Shown here one piece after another: positions 29,220 to 39,528 of a stretch of 52,028 bases of DNA. The DNA is from Candidatus Dependentiae bacterium (GTDB taxonomy: Bacteria > Babelota > Babeliae > Babelales > Babelaceae). Under the pieces are notes generated by a model. The model saw nothing but the letters and a program-made list of their open reading frames with translations, ran no database searches and was not told the DNA's origin. Where the stretch lies: the NCBI GenBank assembly GCA_013821315.1, contig JACDHA010000004.1:30001-82028 (forward strand). Direction: 5' to 3'. Both the position numbers and the translations under genes were made by a program. Within the stretch, counting starts at the first letter, position 1, and each line of letters opens with the position of its first letter.

Positions 29220-30021
29220 AACTATGGCTAGTAAAATTAGAAGAGTTGATCAACGATCTCACGATCAGCTTCGTCCATTGCGAGTAAGCTACGATGTGTT
29301 TAATTATGCATCAGGCTCAACGCTGTTTGAAATGGGTAACACAAAAGTGTTATGCGCAGTAACATTACAGCAAGGTGTTCCTCATTTTTTACGTGGTAAA
29401 AAATCTGGATGGCTTACTGCAGAGTATTCTCTTCTTCCAGCTTCAACCCCTATAAGAACCGTGCGAGAAGTAACTGCTAACAAACGAAGCGGTCGTACAA
29501 TCGAAATATCACGACTTATTGGTAGAACATTGCGTTCTGTTGTTAACTTGGATGCACTTGGTGAACAAACGATTTTTATTGATTGTGATGTTTTACAAGC
29601 TGATGGTGGAACTCGTACAGCATGTATTACTGGTGCTTATTTAGCGCTAAGAGCAGCTGTTACACGTTGGGTTCATAAAGGTATACTGTCTCATACTATT
29701 TTAACTGATGAATTAGCAGCAATTTCTGTTGGTGTAACTCAAGAGAGTGCTCTTCTTGATTTAGATTTTGTAGAAGATAGTGCTACAGAAGCTGATTTTA
29801 ATTTTGTACTTACAAAATCAGGCAAAATAGTTGAGCTACAAGGCTCTGCTGAGCAATTTCCATTAACATGGGATCATTATGAAGAAATGCGATTCTTAGC
29901 TATTAAAGGGGTCCAAGAACTCTTTACTTTCTTTGATCGTAATTTATACATAATTGCGCCACCAGAACCGTTACCATCATCTCAGTCACATAACTCTTTG
30001 TATAGATCGATATTTGAGTAA
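29212..30021 (+). CDS. rph: Ribonuclease PH
   Basis: 269 residues from the ATG at 29212 overlapping pnp; an ATG at 29224 is equally possible since neither has a Shine-Dalgarno. Conserved motifs: GNTKVLCAVT, the catalytic-region RSGRTIEISRLIGRTLRSVV and DCDVLQADGGTRTACITGAY. It trims tRNA 3' ends phosphorolytically. Because all tRNAs here encode CCA, trimming would be followed by repair only when needed. The C-terminal tail of about 30 residues exceeds the E. coli enzyme. Confidence 0.95.
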   Translation: MNKTMASKIRRVDQRSHDQLRPLRVSYDVFNYASGSTLFEMGNTKVLCAVTLQQGVPHFLRGKKSGWLTAEYSLLPASTPIRTVREVTANKRSGRTIEISRLIGRTLRSVVNLDALGEQTIFIDCDVLQADGGTRTACITGAYLALRAAVTRWVHKGILSHTILTDELAAISVGVTQESALLDLDFVEDSATEADFNFVLTKSGKIVELQGSAEQFPLTWDHYEEMRFLAIKGVQELFTFFDRNLYIIAPPEPLPSSQSHNSLYRSIFE

Positions 30022-30032
30022 AATAGCTCTCT

Positions 30033-30989
30033 ATGAATATACTCTCTTTTATTGAAACTATAAGCAGGTCCCCGGAAATTTTATCGGGGATTTCTGTTTG
30101 TTTTTTTAAACTTACTAGTTTGAGTCCACTTTATGTAGCAGAGATTACACGTTTTTTAAAATCACAGCCGTTTCTTTGTGTAAACCCTCTTGATTTAGAT
30201 ACGGTACCTCTAGAACAAGCACAAGCGCAACTCCAAATGAGTTTTCTTGGCACTAAGCATTTTTATGTGCTCAAAAACATACAAGCGCTTGAGATTGCTA
30301 CTAAAAAAAAGTGGCTAAGCTTTATAAAAAATTATAAAGGGCCACACACCATTGCGCTTTTTGATGCTACTGCAGATTTTGTAGCTAGTTCAGATTGTTT
30401 GGTAATTGATATTCCTGAAAAAGTAACACTTGAGGAGTATAGGCGTCTTGTTGCTGTGCTTTACCCAAAAGATCACGTAGCTTCTATTGCTGAAACCGTA
30501 GTAAAGCTTTTTGAAAAACAGACTACTATTGTTGTTGATACAGCGTGTATACTTATAGCATATCAAAATATGCTTGGTACCAGTGCCGATCAGTTTTTAC
30601 AACAGATCATAACTAAAGTGATCCCTGCAGATAAATCATTCTTTACTTTAAGTGGTTTATTGTTTGCGCGCCAACGCAAAGACTTTTTTAGCTCCTTAGT
30701 GAATTTTAAAGACTATCCAGATGAGTTTTGGACAGTCTTTTGGTCTGATCAACTATGGCAAGCCACTTTATTTGTAGCTAAAGCTCAAGAAACTTCAGTG
30801 CAAGAGGCTAAACAGCTTGGTTTTAAGTTACCATTTTCTTTTATCAACAAAGATTGGCGCCTCTATACCCCAGAGCTTTTAGCTCAAGCACATCAATTTT
30901 TATATAGCCTTGACTATAGATTAAAAAACGGTGGTGGTGACTATGGCCTTGAGCTTTGGTATCACAAATTCTTTTTAGGCAAGTTCTAG
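30033..30989 (+). CDS. Divergent DNA polymerase III delta-subunit-like protein
   Basis: 318 residues, close to the usual HolA length. There is no Walker motif, which is expected for delta. The layout fits HolA: N-terminal Rossmann-like part (QMSFLGTKHFYVLKNIQAL), a middle helical part, and a C-terminal helical domain ending in YSLDYRLKNGGGDYGLELW, which resembles the collar-domain end LDxxLKSG...LE. The assignment is by pattern only and could be wrong. It lies 11 nt after rph and its stop abuts the stop of convergent glmM with no gap. Confidence 0.5.
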   Translation: MNILSFIETISRSPEILSGISVCFFKLTSLSPLYVAEITRFLKSQPFLCVNPLDLDTVPLEQAQAQLQMSFLGTKHFYVLKNIQALEIATKKKWLSFIKNYKGPHTIALFDATADFVASSDCLVIDIPEKVTLEEYRRLVAVLYPKDHVASIAETVVKLFEKQTTIVVDTACILIAYQNMLGTSADQFLQQIITKVIPADKSFFTLSGLLFARQRKDFFSSLVNFKDYPDEFWTVFWSDQLWQATLFVAKAQETSVQEAKQLGFKLPFSFINKDWRLYTPELLAQAHQFLYSLDYRLKNGGGDYGLELWYHKFFLGKF

Positions 30990-32312
30990 CTACAGTAATT
31001 GGCGCTCAAGATTAGCTGCTAATGTAGAAGCTATGCTTAAAGCAAGTTCTGCATTCTGCTCTTCTACCATAACACGCAGTAATGGTTCAGTGCCCGAATA
31101 CCGTACAAGAAGTCGTCCAGCACGTAACTGTTTTTTACTCTCTTCAATAAGAGAGAGAAGCGGCTCTTCTTCTAAAGATTTTTTTCTTTTTACTTTAATA
31201 TTTAGTGTAATTTGGGGATATTTTAAAAATGTTACCATATCCCAATTGTCTGTATGCTCAAGAGCTTCAATAATACGTAGTGCCACTAAAATACCGTCGC
31301 CGGTCTTGTTTTTATCTCTTAAAATAATATGTCCTGAAGGTTCGCCACCTAAAAATAAGCTATGAGCAGTCAGAGCTTGTGCTATATATTTATCGCCAAC
31401 AGCTGTTCTTATTAGTTTTTTATCTCTTTTGTGTAAGAAAACTTCTAATGCTTGATTGGTCATAACAGTACCTACAAGAGTATCTAGATGAGCATAAGCG
31501 GGATGATTACTTAAAAGAGCGAGTATATCGTCACCGTCTTTTACTATACCATTGCCAGAAACTGCCATTATTCTGTCACCATCACCATCAAATGCAAAAC
31601 CTATAGTAGCATGAGTGTCTATAACTGCTTTTTGTAAACCCTCAAGATGCAAAGCTCCACAATTTTCATTTATATTAATGCCTGTTGGTTTATTATTCAG
31701 CGTTATAACCGTAGCTCCTAAAGCTTCAAATACAGCGGGAGCAAGTTTATAAGTGGCTCCATTTGCTACATCTAGTACTATTTTTTTTCCTGTTAATATC
31801 ATACTCTTAAAATTAGTCAAAAGAGCATTAAGATAAAGAGAATAAGCGTCAGGATACTTTTTAAGAACGCCATAAGTGGTATCTTGCAGGTAAGCACTAG
31901 AAAAAGAGCGTATAAGTTCACTTATGCGTAGTTCATCGTCAGCAGTAAGTTTACCCGTAAGAGTATCATGTATTTTAAGGCCATTATCGCTATACACGTT
32001 GTGAGATGCAGAAATTACAATCCCACAGTTAAAGCTGCTGTTAGAGCTTACCAAGTAACTTATTGCAGGCGTAGGAAGCACTCCGGCATCGTAAATAGTT
32101 ATTGGATAGTGTAGTAGGCCCGCAGTAAGAGCATCTTTTATCCAAGTGCATGACTCACGTGTATCATGACCTATTAGTATAGATGCATGAGAACCATATT
32201 TTTCCTGGCTCCATGCTCCCAATGCTTTACCAAGAACTTTAACACCTTCAGGAGTGAAAGGATAAGTGCCTACGGGGCCTCGAATACCGTCAGTGCCAAA
32301 AAGATTGTTCAT
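30990..32312 (-). CDS. glmM: Phosphoglucosamine mutase GlmM
   Basis: 440 residues. It converts glucosamine-6-phosphate to glucosamine-1-phosphate for UDP-GlcNAc. N-terminal FGTDGIRG, the phosphoserine loop VISASHN (Ser103), the metal loop AFDGDGDR, the sugar loop GGEPSGH and the phosphate-binding RYSGTEPLLRVM are all intact. The residue after SASHN is Val instead of the usual Pro. It is last in a cdaA-cdaR-glmM operon, 3 nt after the CdaR-like gene. Confidence 0.95.
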   Translation of the reverse strand: MNNLFGTDGIRGPVGTYPFTPEGVKVLGKALGAWSQEKYGSHASILIGHDTRESCTWIKDALTAGLLHYPITIYDAGVLPTPAISYLVSSNSSFNCGIVISASHNVYSDNGLKIHDTLTGKLTADDELRISELIRSFSSAYLQDTTYGVLKKYPDAYSLYLNALLTNFKSMILTGKKIVLDVANGATYKLAPAVFEALGATVITLNNKPTGININENCGALHLEGLQKAVIDTHATIGFAFDGDGDRIMAVSGNGIVKDGDDILALLSNHPAYAHLDTLVGTVMTNQALEVFLHKRDKKLIRTAVGDKYIAQALTAHSLFLGGEPSGHIILRDKNKTGDGILVALRIIEALEHTDNWDMVTFLKYPQITLNIKVKRKKSLEEEPLLSLIEESKKQLRAGRLLVRYSGTEPLLRVMVEEQNAELALSIASTLAANLERQLL

Positions 32313-32315
32313 AAA

Positions 32316-32702
32316 TTATATACTTTCTTGAGAAAGAGTAAATAGTAGTGTGTGTGGTATAGTCTCGCTTACCGTAATGGTAGACGGCAGTAGAAGACTT
32401 TTAGCAGTAATTGTATAATTTTGGGGACCTACATGAAGTTCTTGAGCATTAATATGCGCTGCTAAAGTGTGGTTATCTAAACGATGCAAATAAGATCGTT
32501 TACCGTGTAATTTAACCCATAGCTTCTCTGGAGCATCTATTTTAATTGTTGCTGTTTGATTGTAAAAACAAAGCGGTACTGATAACCAGAGAGTCGCTGG
32601 AAAAGCCTCTCCTACAAAAGACCACAAGCTGTAACCAATAATAAGGGCACTTACTTTAAGAAAACGGGTACTTACTAATGCTGCTTTTATGCTTATATTC
32701 AT
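32316..32702 (-). CDS. CdaR/YbbR-like membrane-anchored protein
   Basis: 128 residues. A membrane anchor (about 15-33, LKVSALIIGYSLWSFV) matches the LKxxSLxxAxxLW start of YbbR proteins. It is followed by one YbbR-like beta domain: PLCFYNQT, KLWVKLHGKRSYL, LAAHINAQEL and VSETIPHTLLFTL. Known CdaR proteins have three or four such domains and regulate the cyclase CdaA. Here there is a single one. Position between a CdaA-like gene and glmM is the strongest evidence. Confidence 0.72.
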   Translation of the reverse strand: MNISIKAALVSTRFLKVSALIIGYSLWSFVGEAFPATLWLSVPLCFYNQTATIKIDAPEKLWVKLHGKRSYLHRLDNHTLAAHINAQELHVGPQNYTITAKSLLLPSTITVSETIPHTLLFTLSQESI

Positions 32703-32744
32703 ATAATCACCTTAAATTTAAACTATTTTTTTGTCAAATTGCTC

Positions 32745-34657
<1,913 letters not shown>

Positions 34658-34691
34658 AACTCTTTATTTTTGCGAAAAAGTATAGTAGAGT

Positions 34692-34711
34692 CTTCCTTTG
34701 GAGCAAGGAAG
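34692..34711 (+). other. Hairpin between trpS and the next gene
   Basis: CTTCCTT and AAGGAAG form a 7-bp stem with a 6-nt loop, without a T-run. It lies 22 nt before the next ATG. Possibly a weak terminator or processing site. Confidence 0.35.
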
Positions 34712-34732
34712 TAAAGATACTAAGGGAGTAGA

Positions 34733-35356
34733 ATGAAGCACGCGCAACAAAGTCTTTTATATAGATTATATCACCATAGTCGCAAAAAAAATTACCTAAT
34801 GCCACTTGTATTAGGTGCTGTATTTATACTACTGTTTATAACGATATCAATGCGTTATGTAGCTCAAGCACGAAAGCTTGATGATAAAATTATTGCTCAA
34901 AACATAGAAAAATTGGCAGCCATTTTTCAAAAAATACACCAGTGTTGTGTAATTACAGGCTTTGCTCATCACAAAAATACTATAGATTTTCTTAATGTTA
35001 TTTCGTTTAAAGGCGATCGTTTAGGTTCAATGGAACTTCAGTATCCAGAAAAGTGGGAAGGTCCTTATCTAGAGCAACCGCTTGTAAGTAATGGCAAAGA
35101 ATACCAAGTGGTATCTACCACTAAAGGCTATTTTATAGTACCTGGCGACGGAGTTAAATTATCTAATGGCAAAGTTATAGGCAAAGATATTATTATAGAC
35201 AATACTGCTGATGTTGCAGCTCTTATGCGTAACCCTGAAGCATTGCTTAGCCAAGGGCAACCACTTGCAGCACCTCTTGAAAAAGTTTCTATACATCAAA
35301 ATAAGATAACACATGCAACAGATTTAGATGAAGCAGTTGGCGTAGTAGATTATTAA
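34733..35356 (+). CDS. Single-pass membrane protein, possibly pseudopilin-like
   Basis: 207 residues; ATG with AGGGAG 5 nt upstream. A basic N-terminus, one long hydrophobic helix (about 22-44) continuing into an amphipathic helix (KLDDKIIAQNIEKLAAIF), then a beta-rich part with WEGPYLEQP and YFIVPGDGVKLSNGKVIG. Helix-then-beta with a WxGPYL stretch recalls type II secretion pseudopilins, but no prepilin-peptidase site (GFxxxE) is present. The function is not known. It may be co-transcribed with trpS and ends 14 nt from the convergent helicase. Confidence 0.6.
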   Translation: MKHAQQSLLYRLYHHSRKKNYLMPLVLGAVFILLFITISMRYVAQARKLDDKIIAQNIEKLAAIFQKIHQCCVITGFAHHKNTIDFLNVISFKGDRLGSMELQYPEKWEGPYLEQPLVSNGKEYQVVSTTKGYFIVPGDGVKLSNGKVIGKDIIIDNTADVAALMRNPEALLSQGQPLAAPLEKVSIHQNKITHATDLDEAVGVVDY

Positions 35357-35370
35357 AAGTAATATAACTA

Positions 35371-37611
35371 TTAAGGAGCTAGCTGTACAAAGTCTGCATC
35401 TAGCTTTTTGATACCAATTTTAAAGCGAATGGTAAGGTGTACTTTGCCTTCGCTTTTTTGTTCTACTTTTTCTATAACGCCTTGACCAAAGCTTGTATGA
35501 GTAACTATGTCGTGCTGCTGCCACTTATTTGTAGAAGCTTTTGGCTTTAATTGCGGTGTCTCTACTTTTTTAGCTTGAGAGACTACTTTTTTAGGTTGTG
35601 TAAACCACTCTTTAAAATACTGAGAAAATTGGGCTGAGTTCCAATAATGGCATTCTTCTTTTTGTACATATTCATAGTTAAGTTCATCAAGAAAACGTGA
35701 AGGACGTTGCTCAGTAAGTTGTCCATACGTGTATCTGCTTCGAGTATGGGTAATCAGTAACCGTTCTTCAGCTCGTGTAATACCCACGTAAAGTAAGCGA
35801 CGTTCTTCTTCAAGTGTTTCCGGTTGATACAATGAATGCGCACTTGGTAGTACACTTTCTTCAAGACCTGTTAAAACTACGGTATCAAATTCAAGGCCTT
35901 TAGCAGCATGCAGTGTCATAAGCCTTACGTAATCAGTTGCATTTTCATCTTTTGATGCCATTTGCTCTTGTAGTAATGCTACTTCTTGTAAAAAGATATC
36001 GAGTGTCTGCTGAGTGTTTTCTTCAAAATAAGCAATACCGTTTATGAGCTCTTTAACGTTATCTTTTTTAGTTTCAGCTTCATCTTTTTCAAACGAGCTT
36101 TTAAGATAACTAAAATAGCCTGTTCTTGCTATAACAGCGTTTACGGTGTCACTAGCTTTAGATTGAGCAGTAAGCCCTGTAAATACGGCTAAAAAGCTTT
36201 TAAGGGCATCATCTTTAATTTTAGTTAGTTGCTTAGTATCAATAAGCTGCTGAGCTACTTCTTTGAAATCTAAAAAAGGTTGTGATTGCCAGGTCTCATT
36301 AAATAATTGCTCAAATTTGTCACCTAAGCCACGGCTTGGCGTATTAATCACTCGTGCGAAAGCAATACGATCAAAAGGATTTACCACTAGTTTTAAGTAG
36401 CAAAGCAAATCTTTAATTTCTTGACGATCATAAAACTGAATGCCGCCCATTATTTTATACGGTACGCCATGTCTGATAAGTGCTTCTTCAAGCGAGCGAG
36501 ATTGAAAGTGAGATCGGTAAAGCAGTGCATGATGATCAAGTGTTTTGCCATTACCTAGAGCTTGTTTTAAAAACAATGCTATTACTTCACCCTCTTGGTA
36601 GCCTGATGAGCAAGAAAGCAAGCGTATTCGATCAAAAGCTTCTTTTTGCGACCACAACTTTTTAGGATTTCTATAATGGTTATGCTGTATAACATGGTTA
36701 GCCGTTAATAAAATTGGCTGTACTGAGCGGTAATTTTGTTCAATAGTAATAGAAAACGCTGCAGGAAAGTCATGCTTGAAATTGATAATATTGCTTACTG
36801 TTGCGCCACGCCATGAGTAAATAGACTGATCTTCATCACCAACAACGCATAAAGAATCTAAAGTAAATCTACCTGCTGAGTCTTGTGTTATTGCTTTAAG
36901 TAAAGCATGTTGCACACGGTTAGTATCTTGGTATTCATCGACAAGTACATGCCGAATATTTTGTTGAAATGCTTGTTTAAAGTTAGGGCTTTTCTCAAAC
37001 AACGCTAAAGTATACGTAAGTAAATCGTCAAAGTCTAAACAATGAGCGATATTTTTTTCATTTTCGTAAGCAAAATATAAATCACGAAAAATGCGATCTT
37101 GGCTATACAATTCTTCTCGTTCAACAGCATTAAGTGCATCATTTTTAACCCGAGAGATAAAAGAAATTACTTGTTTTGGAGCTATTTTTTTATTAAGGCC
37201 ATTTTTGGTAAGTAATGCTCGTACTATTTTTTCTTGATCGTCGCTATCAATCAACGAAAAAACTCCAAACGGTAGTAGATGGGGATTGCTTTTAAGTAAC
37301 CGTAAACAATACGAGTGAAATGTTCCAACGTAGGGTAAATGGGGTGTTTGTCCTAAAAATGAGTGGACACGTTCTTTCATTTCACGTGCTGCTTTATTAG
37401 TAAAAGTTAAAGCTAAGATGCTATGAGCAGGCACGTTGTGTTCAAGTACTAAATGGGCTATACGAGAGGTAATTACACGCGTTTTACCAGATCCAGCACC
37501 AGCACATACCAAAAGAACACCACTTTCAGGTGCTACTACTTGTTTTTGTTCAGGATTTAATGCTGTATCAAAAAAATGAGAAAATGCTGATCTGCTATCT
37601 GTGTTTATCAT
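35371..37611 (-). CDS. UvrD/PcrA-type DNA helicase
   Basis: 746 residues, SF1A 3'-5' helicase for repair and replication-fork upkeep. Q-motif LNPEQKQVV, Walker A AGAGSGKT at 37-44, LTFTNKAAREMKER (Ia), DEYQDTN (II), GDEDQSIYSWRGA (III), QNYRS (IV), MTLHAAKGLEF (V) and YVGITRAEERL (VI) are all intact. The C-terminal 60 residues (HDIVTHTSFGQGVIEKVE) form the Tudor-like RNA-polymerase-binding domain typical of PcrA. Either pcrA or uvrD is a reasonable name. Confidence 0.95.
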   Translation of the reverse strand: MINTDSRSAFSHFFDTALNPEQKQVVAPESGVLLVCAGAGSGKTRVITSRIAHLVLEHNVPAHSILALTFTNKAAREMKERVHSFLGQTPHLPYVGTFHSYCLRLLKSNPHLLPFGVFSLIDSDDQEKIVRALLTKNGLNKKIAPKQVISFISRVKNDALNAVEREELYSQDRIFRDLYFAYENEKNIAHCLDFDDLLTYTLALFEKSPNFKQAFQQNIRHVLVDEYQDTNRVQHALLKAITQDSAGRFTLDSLCVVGDEDQSIYSWRGATVSNIINFKHDFPAAFSITIEQNYRSVQPILLTANHVIQHNHYRNPKKLWSQKEAFDRIRLLSCSSGYQEGEVIALFLKQALGNGKTLDHHALLYRSHFQSRSLEEALIRHGVPYKIMGGIQFYDRQEIKDLLCYLKLVVNPFDRIAFARVINTPSRGLGDKFEQLFNETWQSQPFLDFKEVAQQLIDTKQLTKIKDDALKSFLAVFTGLTAQSKASDTVNAVIARTGYFSYLKSSFEKDEAETKKDNVKELINGIAYFEENTQQTLDIFLQEVALLQEQMASKDENATDYVRLMTLHAAKGLEFDTVVLTGLEESVLPSAHSLYQPETLEEERRLLYVGITRAEERLLITHTRSRYTYGQLTEQRPSRFLDELNYEYVQKEECHYWNSAQFSQYFKEWFTQPKKVVSQAKKVETPQLKPKASTNKWQQHDIVTHTSFGQGVIEKVEQKSEGKVHLTIRFKIGIKKLDADFVQLAP

Positions 37612-37846
37612 GTAATTACTTATTAAAAATGTCTATGTTATGCCCGTTGAACTTATAAGTATAGCTTTTTTTAGCCTTTTAGACAAAGTACATACAAAAC
37701 GATTTTAATAAAATAAATATACAATTAAGAAAAAAAATTTGATTATTATTAAAAATAATATAAACTTTAAATAATTATATATTTTATTAAACAATCTATT
37801 GTAATTTTCTATTAAAAAGTTTACTAATAAAAATCATCTAAAATGA
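37612..37846. other. AT-rich divergent intergenic region
   Basis: A 235-nt spacer, composed largely of A and T runs, separates the divergent helicase and ankyrin genes. It must hold both promoters, but no clear -35/-10 pair, repeat or RNA was recognised. Confidence 0.6.
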
Positions 37847-37858
37847 ATGGCTATACTT

Positions 37859-39496
37859 ATGAATCTAAAAAATTTACTGATAATTGCGGCTTTATTTACT
37901 GTTTCTTTAAGTCACGCTATGTCTGAAGAAAAACCTCTTAATGAACAGCTTGTTGATGCTATAAAAGCAGATAATTATGGTTTAGTTGAAAATATTCTTA
38001 AGAGTTGTAGGGGGCAGATGCTAACGTATCCCTCCACAATCAATCAGGCTGAAATAAGTTTATTGCATTTTGCTTCTGAGGTTGACGATATAGTTTTAGT
38101 TAAGCTGTTACTTCAAGCAGAATATCCTGTAAATATTAAAGATCATGCAGAGAAGAATACGCCCTTACATATTGCACTTAAAAATGGTCATCAAGAAATA
38201 GCTAAAGTATTACTTGATCATGGTGCTGATATTACACTAGCTAATCAATACAGTGAATTACCAATACATTATGCTGCTGAAAGTGGTAATGCTAAAGTAG
38301 TAAAATTATCTCTTGATACAGGAATCAATGTTAATGTTAGAGATAACAGTAACAAAACGCCTTTGCACTATGCTTCAAAAAAAGGGCAAACAGAGGTTGT
38401 AGAGTTGTTATTAAGTCAATCAGGTATAGAAGTTGATAATGAAGGTGAAAATAAAACAAGACCGTTACATGGCGCTTGTGCTAGTGGTAACGTAAGTGTA
38501 GTGAAATTATTACTTGATAAAGGTGCCAACATTGATTCTATTGGTTGTATAGAAGATTTTGAGGAGGGTGATCCTATGCTTTCACCATTGCATTATGCTA
38601 TTATAAAAAACCATAGAGATGTTGTTAAGTTGTTGCTTAGTAAAGGTGTTTCCTTAAAGCCTTTTAAGGACCAAGGGATACCAACAGAAGATCATGAGGA
38701 TGGCGAACCATTACACTTTGCGGCGGCAAAGGGAAATAGCGAACCATTACACTTTGCGGCGGCAAAGGGAAATAAAGCCATAGTTAAATTATTGCTTGAC
38801 GCTGGTGCTAAGACTAACTTATTAGGCTCTATTAACATACGACTAGATGAAAAATCGGCATCGCCTTTACATTTTGCTATTGACAATAATCATGGTCCTA
38901 TAGTGCAACTTTTAATTGAAAGCCATGCTCACGTTAATATGCAAGATTCTCAAGATAAAACACCTCTTCATTATGCTGTAAAATTAGGCAATCAATTTAT
39001 AGTAGAAATGCTTTTAACTAATGGAGCAAAAGCACCACAAGATATAAAGGCTAATCCACTTATACAACAAGCTAAAAGTAATATTTTTGCCCTTTCTCAA
39101 GCACAAAAGTTTAAAGAGATTACACAGCTGCTAAGTACAGGCATATATTCTTCTCCACTAGCTAACGCCTTTGTTAATAGTAAACGTAAAAAGCTTTTTA
39201 AGGCGATCAAAGCTGATGATGTTGCAACTGTGAGCAAATTATTAAAAAAAGGCTTTACATTAAATACGTGTGATAAAGAAGGTAATACCTTGCTTCACAA
39301 AGCATTACAATTTAGTAGTTTAAAGGTATTTAACTTACTTTTATCTCTAGGGGCTCATAAGTATATAGATAAACCTAATGAACATGGTATTATGCCTATC
39401 CAATTACTGGCTTGTAGCGGTATAGTATCAGATCTTATTTTACAATTGAGAGCTCATCAGTTAGCCGGAGCTAAAAGAAAGCAATTAGACAGTTAA
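37859..39496 (+). CDS. Secreted ankyrin-repeat protein 1
   Basis: 545 residues from the ATG at 37859 (an ATG at 37847 adds four residues; no Shine-Dalgarno at either). Signal peptide MNLKNLLIIAALFTVSLSHA, so it is exported. About ten ankyrin repeats follow, with TPLHYA and VVKLLLDKGA consensus pieces. A perfect 12-residue tandem duplication (EPLHFAAAKGNS/K) at about 286-309 breaks the 33-residue period. The last 130 residues match the C-terminal part of the next gene. Secreted ankyrin proteins of intracellular bacteria often act as host-directed effectors; that role here is inferred. Confidence 0.9.
   Translation: MNLKNLLIIAALFTVSLSHAMSEEKPLNEQLVDAIKADNYGLVENILKSCRGQMLTYPSTINQAEISLLHFASEVDDIVLVKLLLQAEYPVNIKDHAEKNTPLHIALKNGHQEIAKVLLDHGADITLANQYSELPIHYAAESGNAKVVKLSLDTGINVNVRDNSNKTPLHYASKKGQTEVVELLLSQSGIEVDNEGENKTRPLHGACASGNVSVVKLLLDKGANIDSIGCIEDFEEGDPMLSPLHYAIIKNHRDVVKLLLSKGVSLKPFKDQGIPTEDHEDGEPLHFAAAKGNSEPLHFAAAKGNKAIVKLLLDAGAKTNLLGSINIRLDEKSASPLHFAIDNNHGPIVQLLIESHAHVNMQDSQDKTPLHYAVKLGNQFIVEMLLTNGAKAPQDIKANPLIQQAKSNIFALSQAQKFKEITQLLSTGIYSSPLANAFVNSKRKKLFKAIKADDVATVSKLLKKGFTLNTCDKEGNTLLHKALQFSSLKVFNLLLSLGAHKYIDKPNEHGIMPIQLLACSGIVSDLILQLRAHQLAGAKRKQLDS
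38703..38774 (+). repeat. Perfect 36-nt tandem duplication inside the ankyrin gene
   Basis: Two identical adjacent 36-nt units (38703-38738 and 38739-38774) start GCGAACCATTACACTTTGCG and end GGGAAATA. The unit is 12 codons, so the frame is kept. There are no mismatches, pointing to a recent slippage or recombination event or to an assembly artefact. Confidence 0.97.
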
Positions 39497-39528
39497 GTCA
39501 ATAATTAAATATAGAAATAGGTATAAGT

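Noticed and set aside
38692-38886. Antisense ORF with a repeated FPFAAAKCNGS motif
   Set aside because: It is the complement of the 36-nt tandem duplication in the ankyrin gene; no start signal or separate coding evidence.
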